64,000 nucleotides of DNA from Sphingomonas sp. Leaf357 (GCF_001423845.1 NZ_LMPM01000001.1:2592153-2656152), one strand, 5' to 3'; shown: positions 9,884 through 19,746, counted from the stretch's first letter. Numbers and translations are program-made. The notes: generated by a model not told the origin, from the sequence alone.

Positions 9884-9974
9884 GGGAGAAAACGCCTAAC
9901 GTCTATCGGTGCCGCGCGGCAAGCGCGCGACTCCGGTTACCTGAGAATAAAACGAATCGAAGCGGCGTCGGCGC

Positions 9975-10364
9975 TTACTGCGCGAGCGGCACCGCGCTGT
10001 TGCCGGTGGGTGCCGCCGCCGGTGCCATCTGGTTCGCCGCGATCGCCGCCGCGCTGCCGGCATCGACCGGAGCAGGTGCCGCGGCCGGAGCCGCCGGAGC
10101 GCCGGGCTTGGTTGCGAGCGAGGTATCGACCTTCACCGTCTGGCCGCTCGACGCCAGCACCGCGAGCAGGATCGACATGCCGACGAATGCGGTGGCCAGC
10201 ACCGCGGTCGAGCGGGTCAGGAAATCCGCCGCGCCGCGCGCCGACATCAGGCCGCCCGGGCTGCCGCCGGTACCGAGGCCGCCGCCTTCCGACTTCTGCA
10301 TCAGAATCACGCCGACCAGAACGGCGGCGATGATGGCGTGAACGACGAGCAGGAAAGTGAACAT
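9975..10364 (-). CDS. secG: Protein translocase subunit SecG
   Basis: Small inner-membrane partner of SecYE. 129 residues. Two hydrophobic segments (about residues 2-22 and 52-72) flank a glycine-rich loop (EGGGLGTGGSPGGLMSARGAADFLTR). A long alanine/proline-rich tail typical of alphaproteobacterial SecG follows. It precedes pyrG, as in many relatives. Confidence 0.95.
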   Translation of the reverse strand: MFTFLLVVHAIIAAVLVGVILMQKSEGGGLGTGGSPGGLMSARGAADFLTRSTAVLATAFVGMSILLAVLASSGQTVKVDTSLATKPGAPAAPAAAPAPVDAGSAAAIAANQMAPAAAPTGNSAVPLAQ

Positions 10365-10570
10365 GGTTGTGCGGGCGATCTATGGTTTGCGAAAGCGGCC
10401 ACATAGGGGAGCGCGCCGCTCCGATCAACCGGGCAGACGGCCGGCCGGACCGAAGCAGTTGCATCGTAACAAAATTAACATTCCGCGTCCGCACTGAAAC
10501 CCTATCGTCATCGGATCGTTATGAACCGCGATGCAAGCCCCCGTGCATCAAGCAAAATTGGACGGAGATC

Positions 10571-10939
10571 GTGGCAACAATCCTCGAACAGACCCTCGGA
10601 TCGACGCTCGCGACCTGGATGAAGGCGCTGGTCGATTACGTCCGCTCTGGCGAACCCGATCTGACCAACCGCCAGATGGCGCTGTTGCTCGTCGTCTATC
10701 TCAAACCCGGCCCGCACACGGTGCGCGGTTTGGCCCGGGCGCTCAACGTCTCGAAACCGGTCGTGACGCGCGCCTTGAACAGGTTGGGTGCTCTCGGCTA
10801 TCTGCGCCGGCAGCGCGACGATACGGACAAGCGAAACATCTTCGTCGCGCGCACCACTGAAGGGGCAGAGTTTCTTGAAGAGTTCGGGCATTTCCTCGGC
10901 GAGGCCGAGCAACCCGCCGTACGTCGAAACGCCGCGTAG
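10571..10939 (+). CDS. MarR-family transcriptional regulator
   Basis: Winged-helix DNA-binding protein of about 122 residues. LTNRQMALLLVVYLKPGPHTVRGLARALNVSKPVVTRALNRLGALGYLRRQRDDTDKRN holds the recognition helix and the wing with the conserved D-x-D/R tip. I chose the GTG at 10571 (VATILEQTLG), which follows GGAG closely and where family-like sequence begins. The frame is open back to 10367 but that part looks non-coding. The target is unknown; it overlaps the SH3-domain gene downstream, so the two are probably co-expressed. Confidence 0.8.
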   Translation: MATILEQTLGSTLATWMKALVDYVRSGEPDLTNRQMALLLVVYLKPGPHTVRGLARALNVSKPVVTRALNRLGALGYLRRQRDDTDKRNIFVARTTEGAEFLEEFGHFLGEAEQPAVRRNAA

Positions 10940-11252
10940 GAGCTTCGCGCTCTCGGGCCGCTCCGTCACGCTCGACCCACGAACCCACGCCGTGCGCGGC
11001 GATCTTGCCGACGTGCGTCTCGCCGATCGTGTGTTTGCTCCACATTACGCTGCGCCCATGGCGGTCAAGCTCGGTCGGGCTGTCCCACTGCGGGAAGGGG
11101 CGGACGCGAATTCGCCTATAATGGCCGAACTCGCCAACGCTGAGGATTTCGAAGTGTTCGAACTGGCAGGCAACAACGCCTGGGGCATCGCCTGCGCAAG
11201 CGGGCTGGTCGGTTACATCCAGGCTTCGGCCATCGCCGGGACGGCGAAATGA
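10875..11252 (+). CDS. SH3-domain protein
   Basis: About 125 residues. The C-terminal half (LGRAVPLREGADANSPIMAELANAEDFEVFELAGNNAWGIACASGLVGYIQASAIAG) fits a bacterial SH3 fold of the kind that binds peptidoglycan or other proteins. The N-terminal half (SGRSVTLDPRTHAVRGDLADVRLADRVFAPHYA) recalls a conserved sphingomonad family. The start is uncertain: TTG at 10875 follows GGGGCAGAG and overlaps marR; no ATG is available near the conserved region. It overlaps argC by 4 bases. Confidence 0.7.
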   Translation: MKSSGISSARPSNPPYVETPRRSFALSGRSVTLDPRTHAVRGDLADVRLADRVFAPHYAAPMAVKLGRAVPLREGADANSPIMAELANAEDFEVFELAGNNAWGIACASGLVGYIQASAIAGTAK

Positions 11253-12178
11253 CCGTCAACGTGTTCATCGACGGTGCCGTCGGCACGACCGGTCTCGAGA
11301 TCGGCGACCGGCTGGCCGGCCGCCGCGACATCGCGTTGATCCAATTGCCCGAGGACAAGCGCAAGAACGCCACGGCGCGGGCGGAGGCGTTGAACGATGC
11401 CGATTTCGTCATCCTGTGCCTGCCCGACGACGCCGCGCGCGAGGCGGTATCGCTGATCGCCAACGACCGCACCCGTGTGATCGACGCGTCGACCGCCCAC
11501 CGTGTCGGCGACGGCTGGACCTATGGTTTCCCCGAACTCGAACCGGGACAGCAGGCCGCGATCGCCGAGGCGAAGCGGGTGAGCAATCCGGGCTGCTACC
11601 CGACCGGGTTCCTGGCGCTCGTCCGCCCATTGGTCCGCGCCGGGTTGGTACCGGTCGATTGGCCGCTGACGGTCAACGCCGTCTCCGGCTATTCCGGTGG
11701 CGGCAAGGCGATGATCGCGGAGTTCGAAGGCAGCGCGACGCCGCCCGCCTTCCGCGCCTATGCCCTCGGCCTCGCGCACAAGCACGTGCCGGAAATGCAG
11801 AAGCACGCCCGGGTCGAGCATCCGCCGATCTTCACTCCGGCGGTGGTCGATACCTATCGCGGCATGGTCGTTCAGGTCCCCCTGCCCCTCCACGCCTTTC
11901 CCCGCCGCCCGACCCTCCACGTCTGCGAGGCGGTGCTCGGCGAGGCCTATCGCGATTGCCCGTTGATCACGGTCGCCGAGGGCGATGCGGCGATGGTCGC
12001 GATCGAGAACGACGCCGGCACGGATCGCCTGACCCTCCGCGTGTGCGGCAATCCCGATACCGGCCAGGCGCTGCTGATCGCGACGCTCGACAATCTCGGC
12101 AAGGGCGCGGGCGGCGCGGCGGTGCAGAATCTCAATGTGATGGCCGGGCTGGACCCGGTGGCGGGCTTGATCCTTTAA
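11249..12178 (+). CDS. argC: N-acetyl-gamma-glutamyl-phosphate reductase
   Basis: NADPH-dependent third step of arginine synthesis. 309 residues, matching the shorter type 2 ArgC. The N-terminal nucleotide-binding fold begins VFIDGAVGTTGLEI. The catalytic Cys lies in SNPGCYPTGFLAL and the catalytic His in LAHKHVPEMQKHA. ATGA overlap with the upstream SH3-domain gene implies coupled translation. Confidence 0.96.
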   Translation: MTVNVFIDGAVGTTGLEIGDRLAGRRDIALIQLPEDKRKNATARAEALNDADFVILCLPDDAAREAVSLIANDRTRVIDASTAHRVGDGWTYGFPELEPGQQAAIAEAKRVSNPGCYPTGFLALVRPLVRAGLVPVDWPLTVNAVSGYSGGGKAMIAEFEGSATPPAFRAYALGLAHKHVPEMQKHARVEHPPIFTPAVVDTYRGMVVQVPLPLHAFPRRPTLHVCEAVLGEAYRDCPLITVAEGDAAMVAIENDAGTDRLTLRVCGNPDTGQALLIATLDNLGKGAGGAAVQNLNVMAGLDPVAGLIL

Positions 12179-12302
12179 GCCGTCCTCGGTTCGGCCGGAT
12201 GGATGTCGGGGAAGGGTTAAATTTCGCTCCACCGCACACGTATTCCAATTGTCCCCGCCCCATGCCACCGCTACGGCACCGGCACACAAGAATGAGGTCG
12301 AC

Positions 12303-13766
12303 ATGACGCGCAATCCGGTGGCGAAGCTGCTTCTGTTCGGTGCAACCGGCGATCTGGCGCAACGCATGCTGTTGCCGTCGCTCTACGGCCTGCATGCCGA
12401 CGGATTGCTGCCCGATGGCCTGACGATTACCGGCACCGCACGCTCCGAGCATGACGATGCGAGCTATCGCAAATTCGCCAAGGCCGCGCTTGACGAGTTC
12501 CTGCCCGCGGATCGCAAGGACGAGAAGGCGGTCAAGTCGTTCCTCGAGCGGCTCGGCTATCAGGCGCTCGATGCGACCGACATGGCGCATTACAAGGATC
12601 TGTCGGCCAAGGTCGGCGATGTCGCCGGTGGTCTGGCGATCTTCCTGTCCACCGCGCCGTCCTTGTTCGAACCGGTGATCAAGGGCCTCGAATCCGCCGG
12701 CCTGGCCGGGCCGACGGTGCGCATCGGGCTCGAAAAGCCGCTCGGCTACGATCTGGCGAGCAGCCGCGAGATCAACGACACCGTCGCCAGCGCCTTTCCC
12801 GAGGAGCGGACGTTCCGCATCGACCATTATCTCGGCAAGGAGACGGTGCAGAACATCCTTGCCTTGCGCTTCGGCAACAGCTTCTTCGAGCCGGTGTGGA
12901 ACGCGCGCGGGATCGACAACGTGCAGATCACGATCGCCGAGACGGTCGGGCTGGAGGATCGCGCGGGCTATTACGAGACCGCCGGCGCGCTGCGCGACAT
13001 GGTCACGAACCACATGCTCCAGCTGCTGGCGCTGATCGCGATGGAGCCCCCTGCCCGCTTCGACGGCACGGCGGTGCGCGACGAGAAGGCCAAGGTGATC
13101 CGCTCGCTGCGCAAGATGACGCCGGAGGAGGTGCCACACCTCACCGTCACCGGCCAATATGGCGAGGGCGCGGTCGCGGGCGAGATCGTCAAGAGCTACA
13201 GCGACGAACTGGGCAAGCCGTCGAACACCGAGACGTTCGTGGCGATCAAGGCACACGTCGACAACTGGCGCTGGCAGGGCGTGCCGTTCTACATCCGCAC
13301 CGGCAAGCGCCTGCCCGTCCGCCGCAGCGAGATCGCGATCCAGTTCAAGCCGGTGCCGCATTCGATGTTCGCCGGGCGTGGCGGGCTGCTCCAGCCCAAC
13401 GTGCTGATCATCCGCCTGCAGCCGGAGGAATATGTCCAGCTGCTGGTGATGGCCAAGGAGCCGGGCCTCGACCGCGACGGCATCCGCCTGCGCGAAGTGC
13501 CGCTGAACCTCAGCATGGACGCGGCGTTCGCCGGCGCGCGGCGCCGCATTGCCTATGAGCGGTTGCTGCTCGACCTGATCGAAGGCGATCCCACGCTGTT
13601 CGTGCGCCGCGACGAGGTCGAGGCGCAATGGGAATGGACCGACGCGATCCGCGCCGGCTGGGACGCCAATGGCGTGAAGCCGAAGAGCTACGGTTCGGGC
13701 ACCTGGGGCCCGTCGGCGGCGATCGCGCTGACCGAGCGCGACGGCGTGACCTGGCAGGACGATTGA
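12303..13766 (+). CDS. zwf: Glucose-6-phosphate 1-dehydrogenase
   Basis: Oxidises glucose 6-phosphate to 6-phosphogluconolactone, feeding the Entner-Doudoroff pathway. 487 residues from the ATG at 12303, preceded by GAGG; an in-frame ATG 18 codons upstream lacks family similarity. The dinucleotide site is LLLFGATGDLAQRMLLPSLY, and the active-site signature RIDHYLGKETVQN carries the catalytic His-Asp pair and substrate Lys. First gene of a five-gene operon. Confidence 0.97.
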   Translation: MTRNPVAKLLLFGATGDLAQRMLLPSLYGLHADGLLPDGLTITGTARSEHDDASYRKFAKAALDEFLPADRKDEKAVKSFLERLGYQALDATDMAHYKDLSAKVGDVAGGLAIFLSTAPSLFEPVIKGLESAGLAGPTVRIGLEKPLGYDLASSREINDTVASAFPEERTFRIDHYLGKETVQNILALRFGNSFFEPVWNARGIDNVQITIAETVGLEDRAGYYETAGALRDMVTNHMLQLLALIAMEPPARFDGTAVRDEKAKVIRSLRKMTPEEVPHLTVTGQYGEGAVAGEIVKSYSDELGKPSNTETFVAIKAHVDNWRWQGVPFYIRTGKRLPVRRSEIAIQFKPVPHSMFAGRGGLLQPNVLIIRLQPEEYVQLLVMAKEPGLDRDGIRLREVPLNLSMDAAFAGARRRIAYERLLLDLIEGDPTLFVRRDEVEAQWEWTDAIRAGWDANGVKPKSYGSGTWGPSAAIALTERDGVTWQDD

Positions 13767-13785
13767 ACGGCACCTGACCGCTTTT

Positions 13786-13860
13786 GCTCCGTTCGTATCG
13801 AGCGCAGTAGAGACTCGGTCCAGCACGCAAGCTTCTCGACTTCGCTCGAAGCGAACGAGT
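13786..13860. repeat. Palindromic repeat between zwf and pgl
   Basis: GTTCGTATCGAGCGCAGTAG at the left is answered by TCGACTTCGCTCGAAGCGAACG at the right. A second copy of this family lies at 30664-30739 between mreB and mreC. Confidence 0.75.
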
Positions 13861-13878
13861 TTATAATTTGGAGTTATC

Positions 13879-14592
13879 ATGAGCGACGAACATGAAATCG
13901 AATGGTGGGATTACGAGGACGCCGAGGAGATGGCCGCGGCGGTCGCCGGCGATATCGCCTTCATCATCGAAAGCGCAATCGATGCGCGCGGCGGTGCGGT
14001 GATCGCGCTGTCGGGCGGCAAGACGCCGATCCCGATCTACGCCAAGCTCGCCGAGACGAAACTGGACTGGAAGCGGGTCACGATCATCCCGACCGACGAG
14101 CGCATCGTGCCGCTCGGCGATCCGCTGTCGAACGTGACGATGATCGCCAAGACCTTCCTGCCCAAGGGGGCGCGGGTGATGCCGATCGTCAGCGACAAGG
14201 CGGCCGACTACAAGGCGGCCGGGCGTTCGGCCGATGCGCTGATGCAGGACCTGCACTGGCCGTTGGACCTGTGCCTGCTCGGCGTGGGGGCTGACGGCCA
14301 CACCGCATCGATCTTCCCCGGCGCCGATTTCGAGGAAGCGATCGCCGGCCCGAACGAGCGTCGCGCGCTGGGCGTGATGCCCGATCCGCTGCCGCCCGAG
14401 GCTCCGGTCGCGCGCATCACGCTCAGCCGCGCCGCGATCGTCTCGGCCAAGGCGCTCCTGATCGCCGTCACCGGCGACGCCAAGCGCAAGGTGATCGAGG
14501 ACGCGATCAAACAGGGTCCGTCGTCGAAATACCCGATCGGTCGCGTGCTCGCCGATGCCGAACTGCCCGTGGACATCCACTGGAGCGAATGA
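13879..14592 (+). CDS. pgl: 6-phosphogluconolactonase
   Basis: Hydrolyses 6-phosphogluconolactone to 6-phosphogluconate. 237 residues, DevB/SOL family. The sugar-phosphate binding loop is IALSGGKTPIPIYAKL; TDERIVPL and LLGVGADGHTASIFPG are the two active-site motifs, the second with the catalytic His. It is separated from zwf by a repeat element but overlaps edd by 4 bases. Confidence 0.96.
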   Translation: MSDEHEIEWWDYEDAEEMAAAVAGDIAFIIESAIDARGGAVIALSGGKTPIPIYAKLAETKLDWKRVTIIPTDERIVPLGDPLSNVTMIAKTFLPKGARVMPIVSDKAADYKAAGRSADALMQDLHWPLDLCLLGVGADGHTASIFPGADFEEAIAGPNERRALGVMPDPLPPEAPVARITLSRAAIVSAKALLIAVTGDAKRKVIEDAIKQGPSSKYPIGRVLADAELPVDIHWSE

Positions 14593-16415
14593 CGATGCCC
14601 GCGCTGCATGCCGAGATCGGGGCCGTCACGGATCGCATCGTCACGCGGTCCAGGCCCACGCGAGACGCCTATCTCGCGCTGATCCGGCATGAGCGCGATC
14701 ATGGCCTCGAACGCCCCTCGCTCGGCTGCGCCAATCTCGCGCACGGCTATGCCGGGACGGACGAGGACCGTGACGTCATGAAGCCGGGCCAGGCCATGAA
14801 CATCGGCATTGTCACCGCGTACAACGACATGCTCTCGGCCCATGCGGTCTATTATCGCTATCCCGAACAGATGAAGGTCTGGGCGCGCGAGGCCGGCGTC
14901 ACCGCGCAGGTGGCGGGCGGCGTGCCGGCGATGTGCGACGGCGTGACGCAGGGCTATCCCGGCATGGAACTCTCGCTGTTCAGCCGCGACACGATCGCGA
15001 TGAGCACCGGCATCGCGCTCAGCCACGGCCTGTTCGAGGGTGCGGCCCTGCTCGGCATCTGCGACAAGATCGTACCCGGCCTGCTGATGGGCGCGCTGCG
15101 CTTCGGGCATCTGCCGATGCTCCTCATCCCCGGCGGCCCGATGCGCACCGGCCTCGCCAACAAGGCCAAGGCCGCGGTGCGCGAGCGCTACGCCACGGGC
15201 GACGCCAGCCGCGAGGAACTGCTCGAGGCCGAGATCGCCGCCTATCACGGCAAGGGCACCTGCACCTTCTTCGGCACGGCCAACTCCAATCAGATGATGA
15301 TGGAGATGATGGGCCTGCACATCCCCGGCGCGGCCTTCGCCAACCCCGGCACGAAGCTGCGCCAGGAACTCACCCGCGCCGCCGTCCACCGCATCGCGAA
15401 GATCGGCTGGCAAGGCGACGATTACCGCCCGATCGGCCGGTGCGTCGACGAACGCGCGATCGTCAATGCGGCGATCGGGTTGCTCGCGACCGGCGGATCG
15501 ACCAACCATCTGATCCACCTGCCCGCCATCGCCGCCTGCGCCGGGATCGTGATCGACTGGGAGGATTTCGATCGCCTGTCGAAGGTCGTACCGCTGATCG
15601 CGCGCGTCTATCCGAACGGCTCGGCCGACGTGAACCAGTTCGAGTATGCCGGCGGCATGCCGTACGTGATCCGCGAACTGCTCTCCGCCGGGCTGATGCA
15701 CGGCGACGTGCTGACCGCCGGCGGCGACCGCATGGCCGATTTCGGCACCAAGCCCGAAATGCGGGGCGACACGCTTGCCTGGACCGATCCGGGCGCGAGC
15801 AAGGACGACAGCATCGTCCGCCCCGCGAGCGCGCCCTTCTCGGCCGAAGGCGGCTTCCGCATCCTCGCCGGCAATCTCGGCCGCGCCTGCATCAAGGTCA
15901 GCGCCGTCGATCGCGATCGCTGGACGATCGAGGCCCCGGCGCGCGTCTTCTCGACCCAGCAGGAGGTGCAGGACGCCTTCAAGGCCGGCGAACTCGATCG
16001 CGACGTCGTGGTCGTGGTCCGCTTCCAGGGCCCGCGCGCCAACGGCATGCCCGAACTGCACAAGCTGACTCCGCCTCTGGGCGTCCTCCAGAACAAGGGC
16101 TTCCGCGTCGCTCTGGTCACCGACGGCCGGATGTCGGGGGCGAGCGGCAAGGTGCCGTGCGCGATCCATTCCAGCCCCGAGGCGCTGGGCGGCGGTCCCT
16201 TGGGCAAGGTCCGCGACGGCGACGTCATCCGCCTGAGCGCCGAGACCGGCGAACTGGTCGCTCTGGTCGATCCGGCCGAATGGGCCGCGCGCGATTTCGC
16301 CGAGGCACCCGCCCCGGCGATCGGCATGGGCCGCGAGATGTTCGCACTGATGCGCACGACCGCCAACGAGGCGGAACGCGGCGGATCGGCGATGCTCGCG
16401 GCGATGGGCTGGTGA
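14589..16415 (+). CDS. edd: Phosphogluconate dehydratase
   Basis: Dehydrates 6-phosphogluconate to KDPG using a [4Fe-4S] cluster. 608 residues, the full length for the Edd branch of the IlvD/Edd family. Cluster and substrate motifs are present: [18 protein letters not shown] and [33 protein letters not shown] closes the active site. The start overlaps the pgl stop as ATGA; an ATG two codons later is also possible. Confidence 0.97.
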   Translation: MTMPALHAEIGAVTDRIVTRSRPTRDAYLALIRHERDHGLERPSLGCANLAHGYAGTDEDRDVMKPGQAMNIGIVTAYNDMLSAHAVYYRYPEQMKVWAREAGVTAQVAGGVPAMCDGVTQGYPGMELSLFSRDTIAMSTGIALSHGLFEGAALLGICDKIVPGLLMGALRFGHLPMLLIPGGPMRTGLANKAKAAVRERYATGDASREELLEAEIAAYHGKGTCTFFGTANSNQMMMEMMGLHIPGAAFANPGTKLRQELTRAAVHRIAKIGWQGDDYRPIGRCVDERAIVNAAIGLLATGGSTNHLIHLPAIAACAGIVIDWEDFDRLSKVVPLIARVYPNGSADVNQFEYAGGMPYVIRELLSAGLMHGDVLTAGGDRMADFGTKPEMRGDTLAWTDPGASKDDSIVRPASAPFSAEGGFRILAGNLGRACIKVSAVDRDRWTIEAPARVFSTQQEVQDAFKAGELDRDVVVVVRFQGPRANGMPELHKLTPPLGVLQNKGFRVALVTDGRMSGASGKVPCAIHSSPEALGGGPLGKVRDGDVIRLSAETGELVALVDPAEWAARDFAEAPAPAIGMGREMFALMRTTANEAERGGSAMLAAMGW

Positions 16416-16428
16416 ATGGCGCCACCCC

Positions 16429-16536
16429 CGTCATGCTGAACTTGTTTCAGCATCCAGGCGCGGTCGCTCGCCTGACGAACACTGTCTTTTTGGCCGCTGA
16501 CCGCGCCTGGATCCTGACACGAGTTCAGGATGACGG
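16429..16536. repeat. Palindromic repeat between edd and glk
   Basis: CGTCATGCTGAACTTGTTTC at the left and GAGTTCAGGATGACGG at the right are imperfect inverted copies, with inner arms CCAGGCGCGGTC / GACCGCGCCTGG. It ends ten bases before the glk start codon, so it may influence glk and eda expression. Confidence 0.8.
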
Positions 16537-16545
16537 AGTATTTGC

Positions 16546-17517
16546 ATGATGGAACTGGTCGCAGTCGATCTCGGCGGCACGCACGCCCGCTTCGCGATCG
16601 CCGAGGTGGCCGACGGCCGCGTCGTCGCGCTCGGCGAGCCGGTCACGCTGAAGACCGCCGATTATGCCAGCCTGCAGACCGCATGGCAGGCGTTCGGCGC
16701 ACAGGCGGGGCGCGACCTGCCGCGCGCCGCCGCGATCGCGGTCGCCTCGCCGATCGGCGGTGAGGTCATCAAGATGACCAACAATCCCTGGATCATCCGC
16801 CCCGCCCTGATTCCTGATCGCCTGCAGGTCGACACGTTCAGCCTGATCAACGATTTCGGCGCGGTCGGCCATGCCGTGGCGCAGGCGCGCGCCGAGGATT
16901 TCCTACACCTCGCCGGCCCGGACGAGGCGTTTCCCGACACCGGCGTCATCACGGTCTGCGGCCCCGGCACCGGCCTCGGCGTCGCGCAGGTCGTCAACAC
17001 CGATCACGGCTATCACGTCCTCCCGACCGAAGGCGGCCATGTCGATTATGCCCCGCTCGACGGAATCGAGGACGCGTTCGTCAAGCATCTGCGCAAGACC
17101 TTCACCCGGGTCTCGACCGAGCGGATCGTTGCGGGCCCCGGCATCGTCGCGATCTACGAGACGCTCGCCGACATCGAAGGTCGCGCCGTCCAGCGGCTGG
17201 ACGACAAGACGATCTGGAGCCTGGCGCTGGAGGGCAAAGACAGTCTGGCGCTCGCCGCGCTCGATCGCTTCTGCCTCAGCCTGGGCGCGGTGGCGGGCGA
17301 TCTCGCGCTCGCCCATGGCGCCAGGGGCGTGGTGATCGCCGGCGGGCTCGGCCTGCGGCTCAAGGATCATTTCGCACGCTCCGGTTTCGCGCAGCGCTTC
17401 GCCGCCAAGGGGCGGTTCCAGACCATGATGGCGGCGATCCCCGTCAAACTCATCATCCATCCGCAGCCCGGCCTTTACGGCGCCGCCGCTGCCTTCGCGC
17501 AGGAGCATAGCCGGTGA
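16546..17517 (+). CDS. glk: Glucokinase
   Basis: Phosphorylates glucose with ATP, supplying zwf. 323 residues of the Glk (ROK-distant) family. The ATP phosphate loop is VDLGGTHARFAIAE. The sugar-binding region contains NDFGAVGHA and TVCGPGTGLGVAQVV, and the EGGHVDYAP motif follows. The frame starts with two adjacent ATG codons; the first is used. It ends in a GTGA overlap with eda. Confidence 0.95.
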   Translation: MMELVAVDLGGTHARFAIAEVADGRVVALGEPVTLKTADYASLQTAWQAFGAQAGRDLPRAAAIAVASPIGGEVIKMTNNPWIIRPALIPDRLQVDTFSLINDFGAVGHAVAQARAEDFLHLAGPDEAFPDTGVITVCGPGTGLGVAQVVNTDHGYHVLPTEGGHVDYAPLDGIEDAFVKHLRKTFTRVSTERIVAGPGIVAIYETLADIEGRAVQRLDDKTIWSLALEGKDSLALAALDRFCLSLGAVAGDLALAHGARGVVIAGGLGLRLKDHFARSGFAQRFAAKGRFQTMMAAIPVKLIIHPQPGLYGAAAAFAQEHSR

Positions 17518-18122
17518 CGGGCATCGAACAGATCATGCGGACCAGCGCCGTCATCCCCGTGCTCGTGATCGACGACCTCGCCACCGCGCGCCCCCTGGCC
17601 GAGGCGCTGGTGGCCGGCGGCCTGCGCGTCCTGGAAGTGACGCTGCGCACGCCCTGCGCGCTGGAAGCGATGCAGGAGATGAAGAAGGTGCCGGGCGCGA
17701 TCGTCGGCGCCGGCACGGTGGTCGACACCGCGCAATTCGCTCAGGTGATGGATGCCGGCGCGGAGTTCATCGTCTCGCCCGGCCTGACCGAGCGGCTGGC
17801 GACGCCGATCATCGAAAGCGGCGTGCCCTATCTGCCCGGTATCGCCAATGCCGGCGACATCATGCGCGGGCTGGACATGGGCCTGACGCATTTCAAGTTC
17901 TTCCCGGCCGAGGCGAGTGGCGGTCTGAAGGCGTTGAAGGCGCTTGCCGCGCCTTTCTATCAGGCGAAGTTCTGCCCCACCGGCGGGATCGGCGAAGCGA
18001 CCGCACCCGACTGGCTGGCCTTCGCGCCGGTGCTGTGCGTCGGCGGCAGCTGGGTCGTCGGCGGCTCGATGGCCGAGGTCGAAGCGAGGGCGCGGGCAGC
18101 GGCGGCGCTAGGCGGGCGTTAA
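17514..18122 (+). CDS. eda: 2-dehydro-3-deoxy-phosphogluconate aldolase
   Basis: Splits KDPG to pyruvate and glyceraldehyde 3-phosphate, completing the Entner-Doudoroff route. 202 residues. The catalytic Glu lies in LRVLEVTLRTPCALEAM and the Schiff-base Lys in LTHFKFFPAEASGG. It starts with GTG inside the glk stop codon (GTGA), so it is translationally coupled. Confidence 0.97.
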   Translation: MTGIEQIMRTSAVIPVLVIDDLATARPLAEALVAGGLRVLEVTLRTPCALEAMQEMKKVPGAIVGAGTVVDTAQFAQVMDAGAEFIVSPGLTERLATPIIESGVPYLPGIANAGDIMRGLDMGLTHFKFFPAEASGGLKALKALAAPFYQAKFCPTGGIGEATAPDWLAFAPVLCVGGSWVVGGSMAEVEARARAAAALGGR

Positions 18123-18145
18123 CCGAGAGCCGCTAATCGACGAAG

Positions 18146-18526
18146 ATGTTCGAAATCCGCTTCGACGATCAGACCGGCATCCTGCATCTGCGCCTTGAAG
18201 GGCATTGGAGCGCGGCGACTTTCGCACATTTCACCGCCACGTTGCTGTACACGGTCACGAAATTGCGTCTCACGAGCCGTCGCTATGCGGTGCTGAGCGA
18301 TGCGAGCGCCTTCGCGGTGCAGACCCCGGCAATCGCCGCGGCATTCGATCGCGTGATGCGCCACGACAAGGCGAAGCGCGCCCGCGCCGTCGCGATCGTG
18401 GTCGGCTCGACGCTGAACCGCCTGCAGGTGAAACGCACGATCGACGCCCCGAACCTGCGTGTGTTCGACACGCGTGATGAAGCTTTGGAGTGGCTAACGG
18501 GCGTGATGATCCCGGACGCCGTCTAA
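18146..18526 (+). CDS. Small STAS-like protein of unknown function
   Basis: 126 residues with no signal peptide or membrane segment. The pattern MFEIRFDDQTGILHLRLEGHWSAATFAHF, then RYAVLSDASAFAVQTPAIAAAFDRVM, resembles the alternating strands and helices of STAS/SpoIIAA-like proteins seen in sphingomonads. It follows eda by 23 bases on the same strand and could be read through from the operon. No catalytic residues can be assigned. Confidence 0.65.
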   Translation: MFEIRFDDQTGILHLRLEGHWSAATFAHFTATLLYTVTKLRLTSRRYAVLSDASAFAVQTPAIAAAFDRVMRHDKAKRARAVAIVVGSTLNRLQVKRTIDAPNLRVFDTRDEALEWLTGVMIPDAV

Positions 18527-18527
18527 G

Positions 18528-18662
18528 CTCCTCCCCGGCACGGGGAGGTGGCAGCCGAAGGCTGACGGAGGGGGCGGGCCGGCAACGTCCCGCTCGGTGA
18601 GAGCCCCCTCCACCATTCGCGTGAAGAACGCGAACGGCCCCCCTCCCCGTACCGGGGAGGAG
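18528..18662. repeat. Palindromic repeat (CTCCTCCCCGG family)
   Basis: CTCCTCCCCGGCACGGGGAG at the left and CCCTCCCCGTACCGGGGAGG at the right, with further inner pairing (GGAGGGGGC / GCCCCCTCC). It lies between convergent genes (STAS-like and mltG) and may act as a bidirectional terminator. Confidence 0.8.
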
Positions 18663-18669
18663 TCACCGA

Positions 18670-19638
18670 TCACATCTCGCCGCGCGACCTCCTGATCGCA
18701 TACCATTTCTGCACGTTGGCGTTGTGCTGCTCCAGCGTGTCGGCGAATACGTGCCCGCCGGTGCCGTCCGCCACGAAATACAAGGCGTTCGACTGCGCCG
18801 GATCGAGCACCGCATCGATGCTTGCCCGTCCCGGATTGGCGATCGGCCCCGCCGGAAGGCCAATCATCGCATAGGTGTTGTAGCCGTTCACCGCCTTAAC
18901 CTCCGACCGCAGGATCCGGCGACCGAGCGGCCGGCCCTTGGTCAGCGGGTAGATGATCGTCGGATCGGCCTGCAGCATCATCCCGCGCTTCAACCGGTTC
19001 GAATAGACTGCGGCGACGGTGCGGCGTTCGGTCGGCTTGCCGGTTTCCTTCTCCACGATCGAGGCGAGGATCAGCGCCTCGCGCGGGGTCTTCACCGCGA
19101 TACCCGGCTTGCGCTTGGCCCAGGCGTCGGCGAGGTATCCGGTCATCGCGCGCTGCATGCGCTCGACCATGAAGGCGCGCGTATCGCCACGCTGGAAGCT
19201 GTAACTGTCGGGCAGGATGGTGCCCTCGACCGGCACGGGAACCTCGCCGACCAACCCCTGCGACTTCATCAGCACGTCATGCACCATCACCGAAGGGTAT
19301 CCTTCGGGAATCGTGACGAAGCGCTGCAGCGTCTTGCCGCCTTGCAGCAGCTTCAGGATATCCGACTGGCTGAGATGCGCGGGCAGGCGATATTCGCCCG
19401 CCTTGATCCCCTGCCCGCCGCCGAACACGCGGGCCAGCAGGCGGAAGCGGCTGGCCGAGCTGATCGCGCCGGCCTTCTCGAGCTGTTCGGCCGCGCTCGC
19501 CAGGCTGGTGCCCGGTGCGATCTGGATCGAGATGTTGCGCGGCGACGGGCCGGCATGGCCCCATTGCTGCATCACCACGAACCCGCCGGCGAGCGCGACA
19601 AGCACCAGGAGGAGAATGAGGCAGCCGAATTTCCTCAT
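18670..19638 (-). CDS. mltG: Endolytic peptidoglycan transglycosylase
   Basis: Cuts nascent glycan strands at the inner membrane and so sets their length. 322 residues. One N-terminal membrane anchor (residues 4-22, FGCLILLLVLVALAGGFVV) precedes a LysM-like region and the YceG catalytic domain. PEGYPSVMVHDVL and ASIVEKETG, with the catalytic Glu, are present, and GYNTYAMIGLPAGPIANPG is the substrate-cleft signature. It is last in the fab cluster, a common neighbour of fabF. Confidence 0.95.
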   Translation of the reverse strand: MRKFGCLILLLVLVALAGGFVVMQQWGHAGPSPRNISIQIAPGTSLASAAEQLEKAGAISSASRFRLLARVFGGGQGIKAGEYRLPAHLSQSDILKLLQGGKTLQRFVTIPEGYPSVMVHDVLMKSQGLVGEVPVPVEGTILPDSYSFQRGDTRAFMVERMQRAMTGYLADAWAKRKPGIAVKTPREALILASIVEKETGKPTERRTVAAVYSNRLKRGMMLQADPTIIYPLTKGRPLGRRILRSEVKAVNGYNTYAMIGLPAGPIANPGRASIDAVLDPAQSNALYFVADGTGGHVFADTLEQHNANVQKWYAIRRSRGEM

Positions 19639-19643
19639 TTCTG

Positions 19644-19746
19644 TTCCCCGGCAAAGGCCGGGGTCCAGTCGCGAAGGTGGATGTAACGAAGCGCGGCACC
19701 AACCAACGAACGGCTCCCGACCGGGCCCCGGCCTTCGCCGGGAAAC
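19644..19746. repeat. Palindromic repeat between fabF and mltG
   Basis: TTCCCCGGCAAAGGCCGGGG at the left and GGCCCCGGCCTTCGCCGGGA at the right are near inverted copies. It fills most of the 124-base gap between the two genes. Confidence 0.8.
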
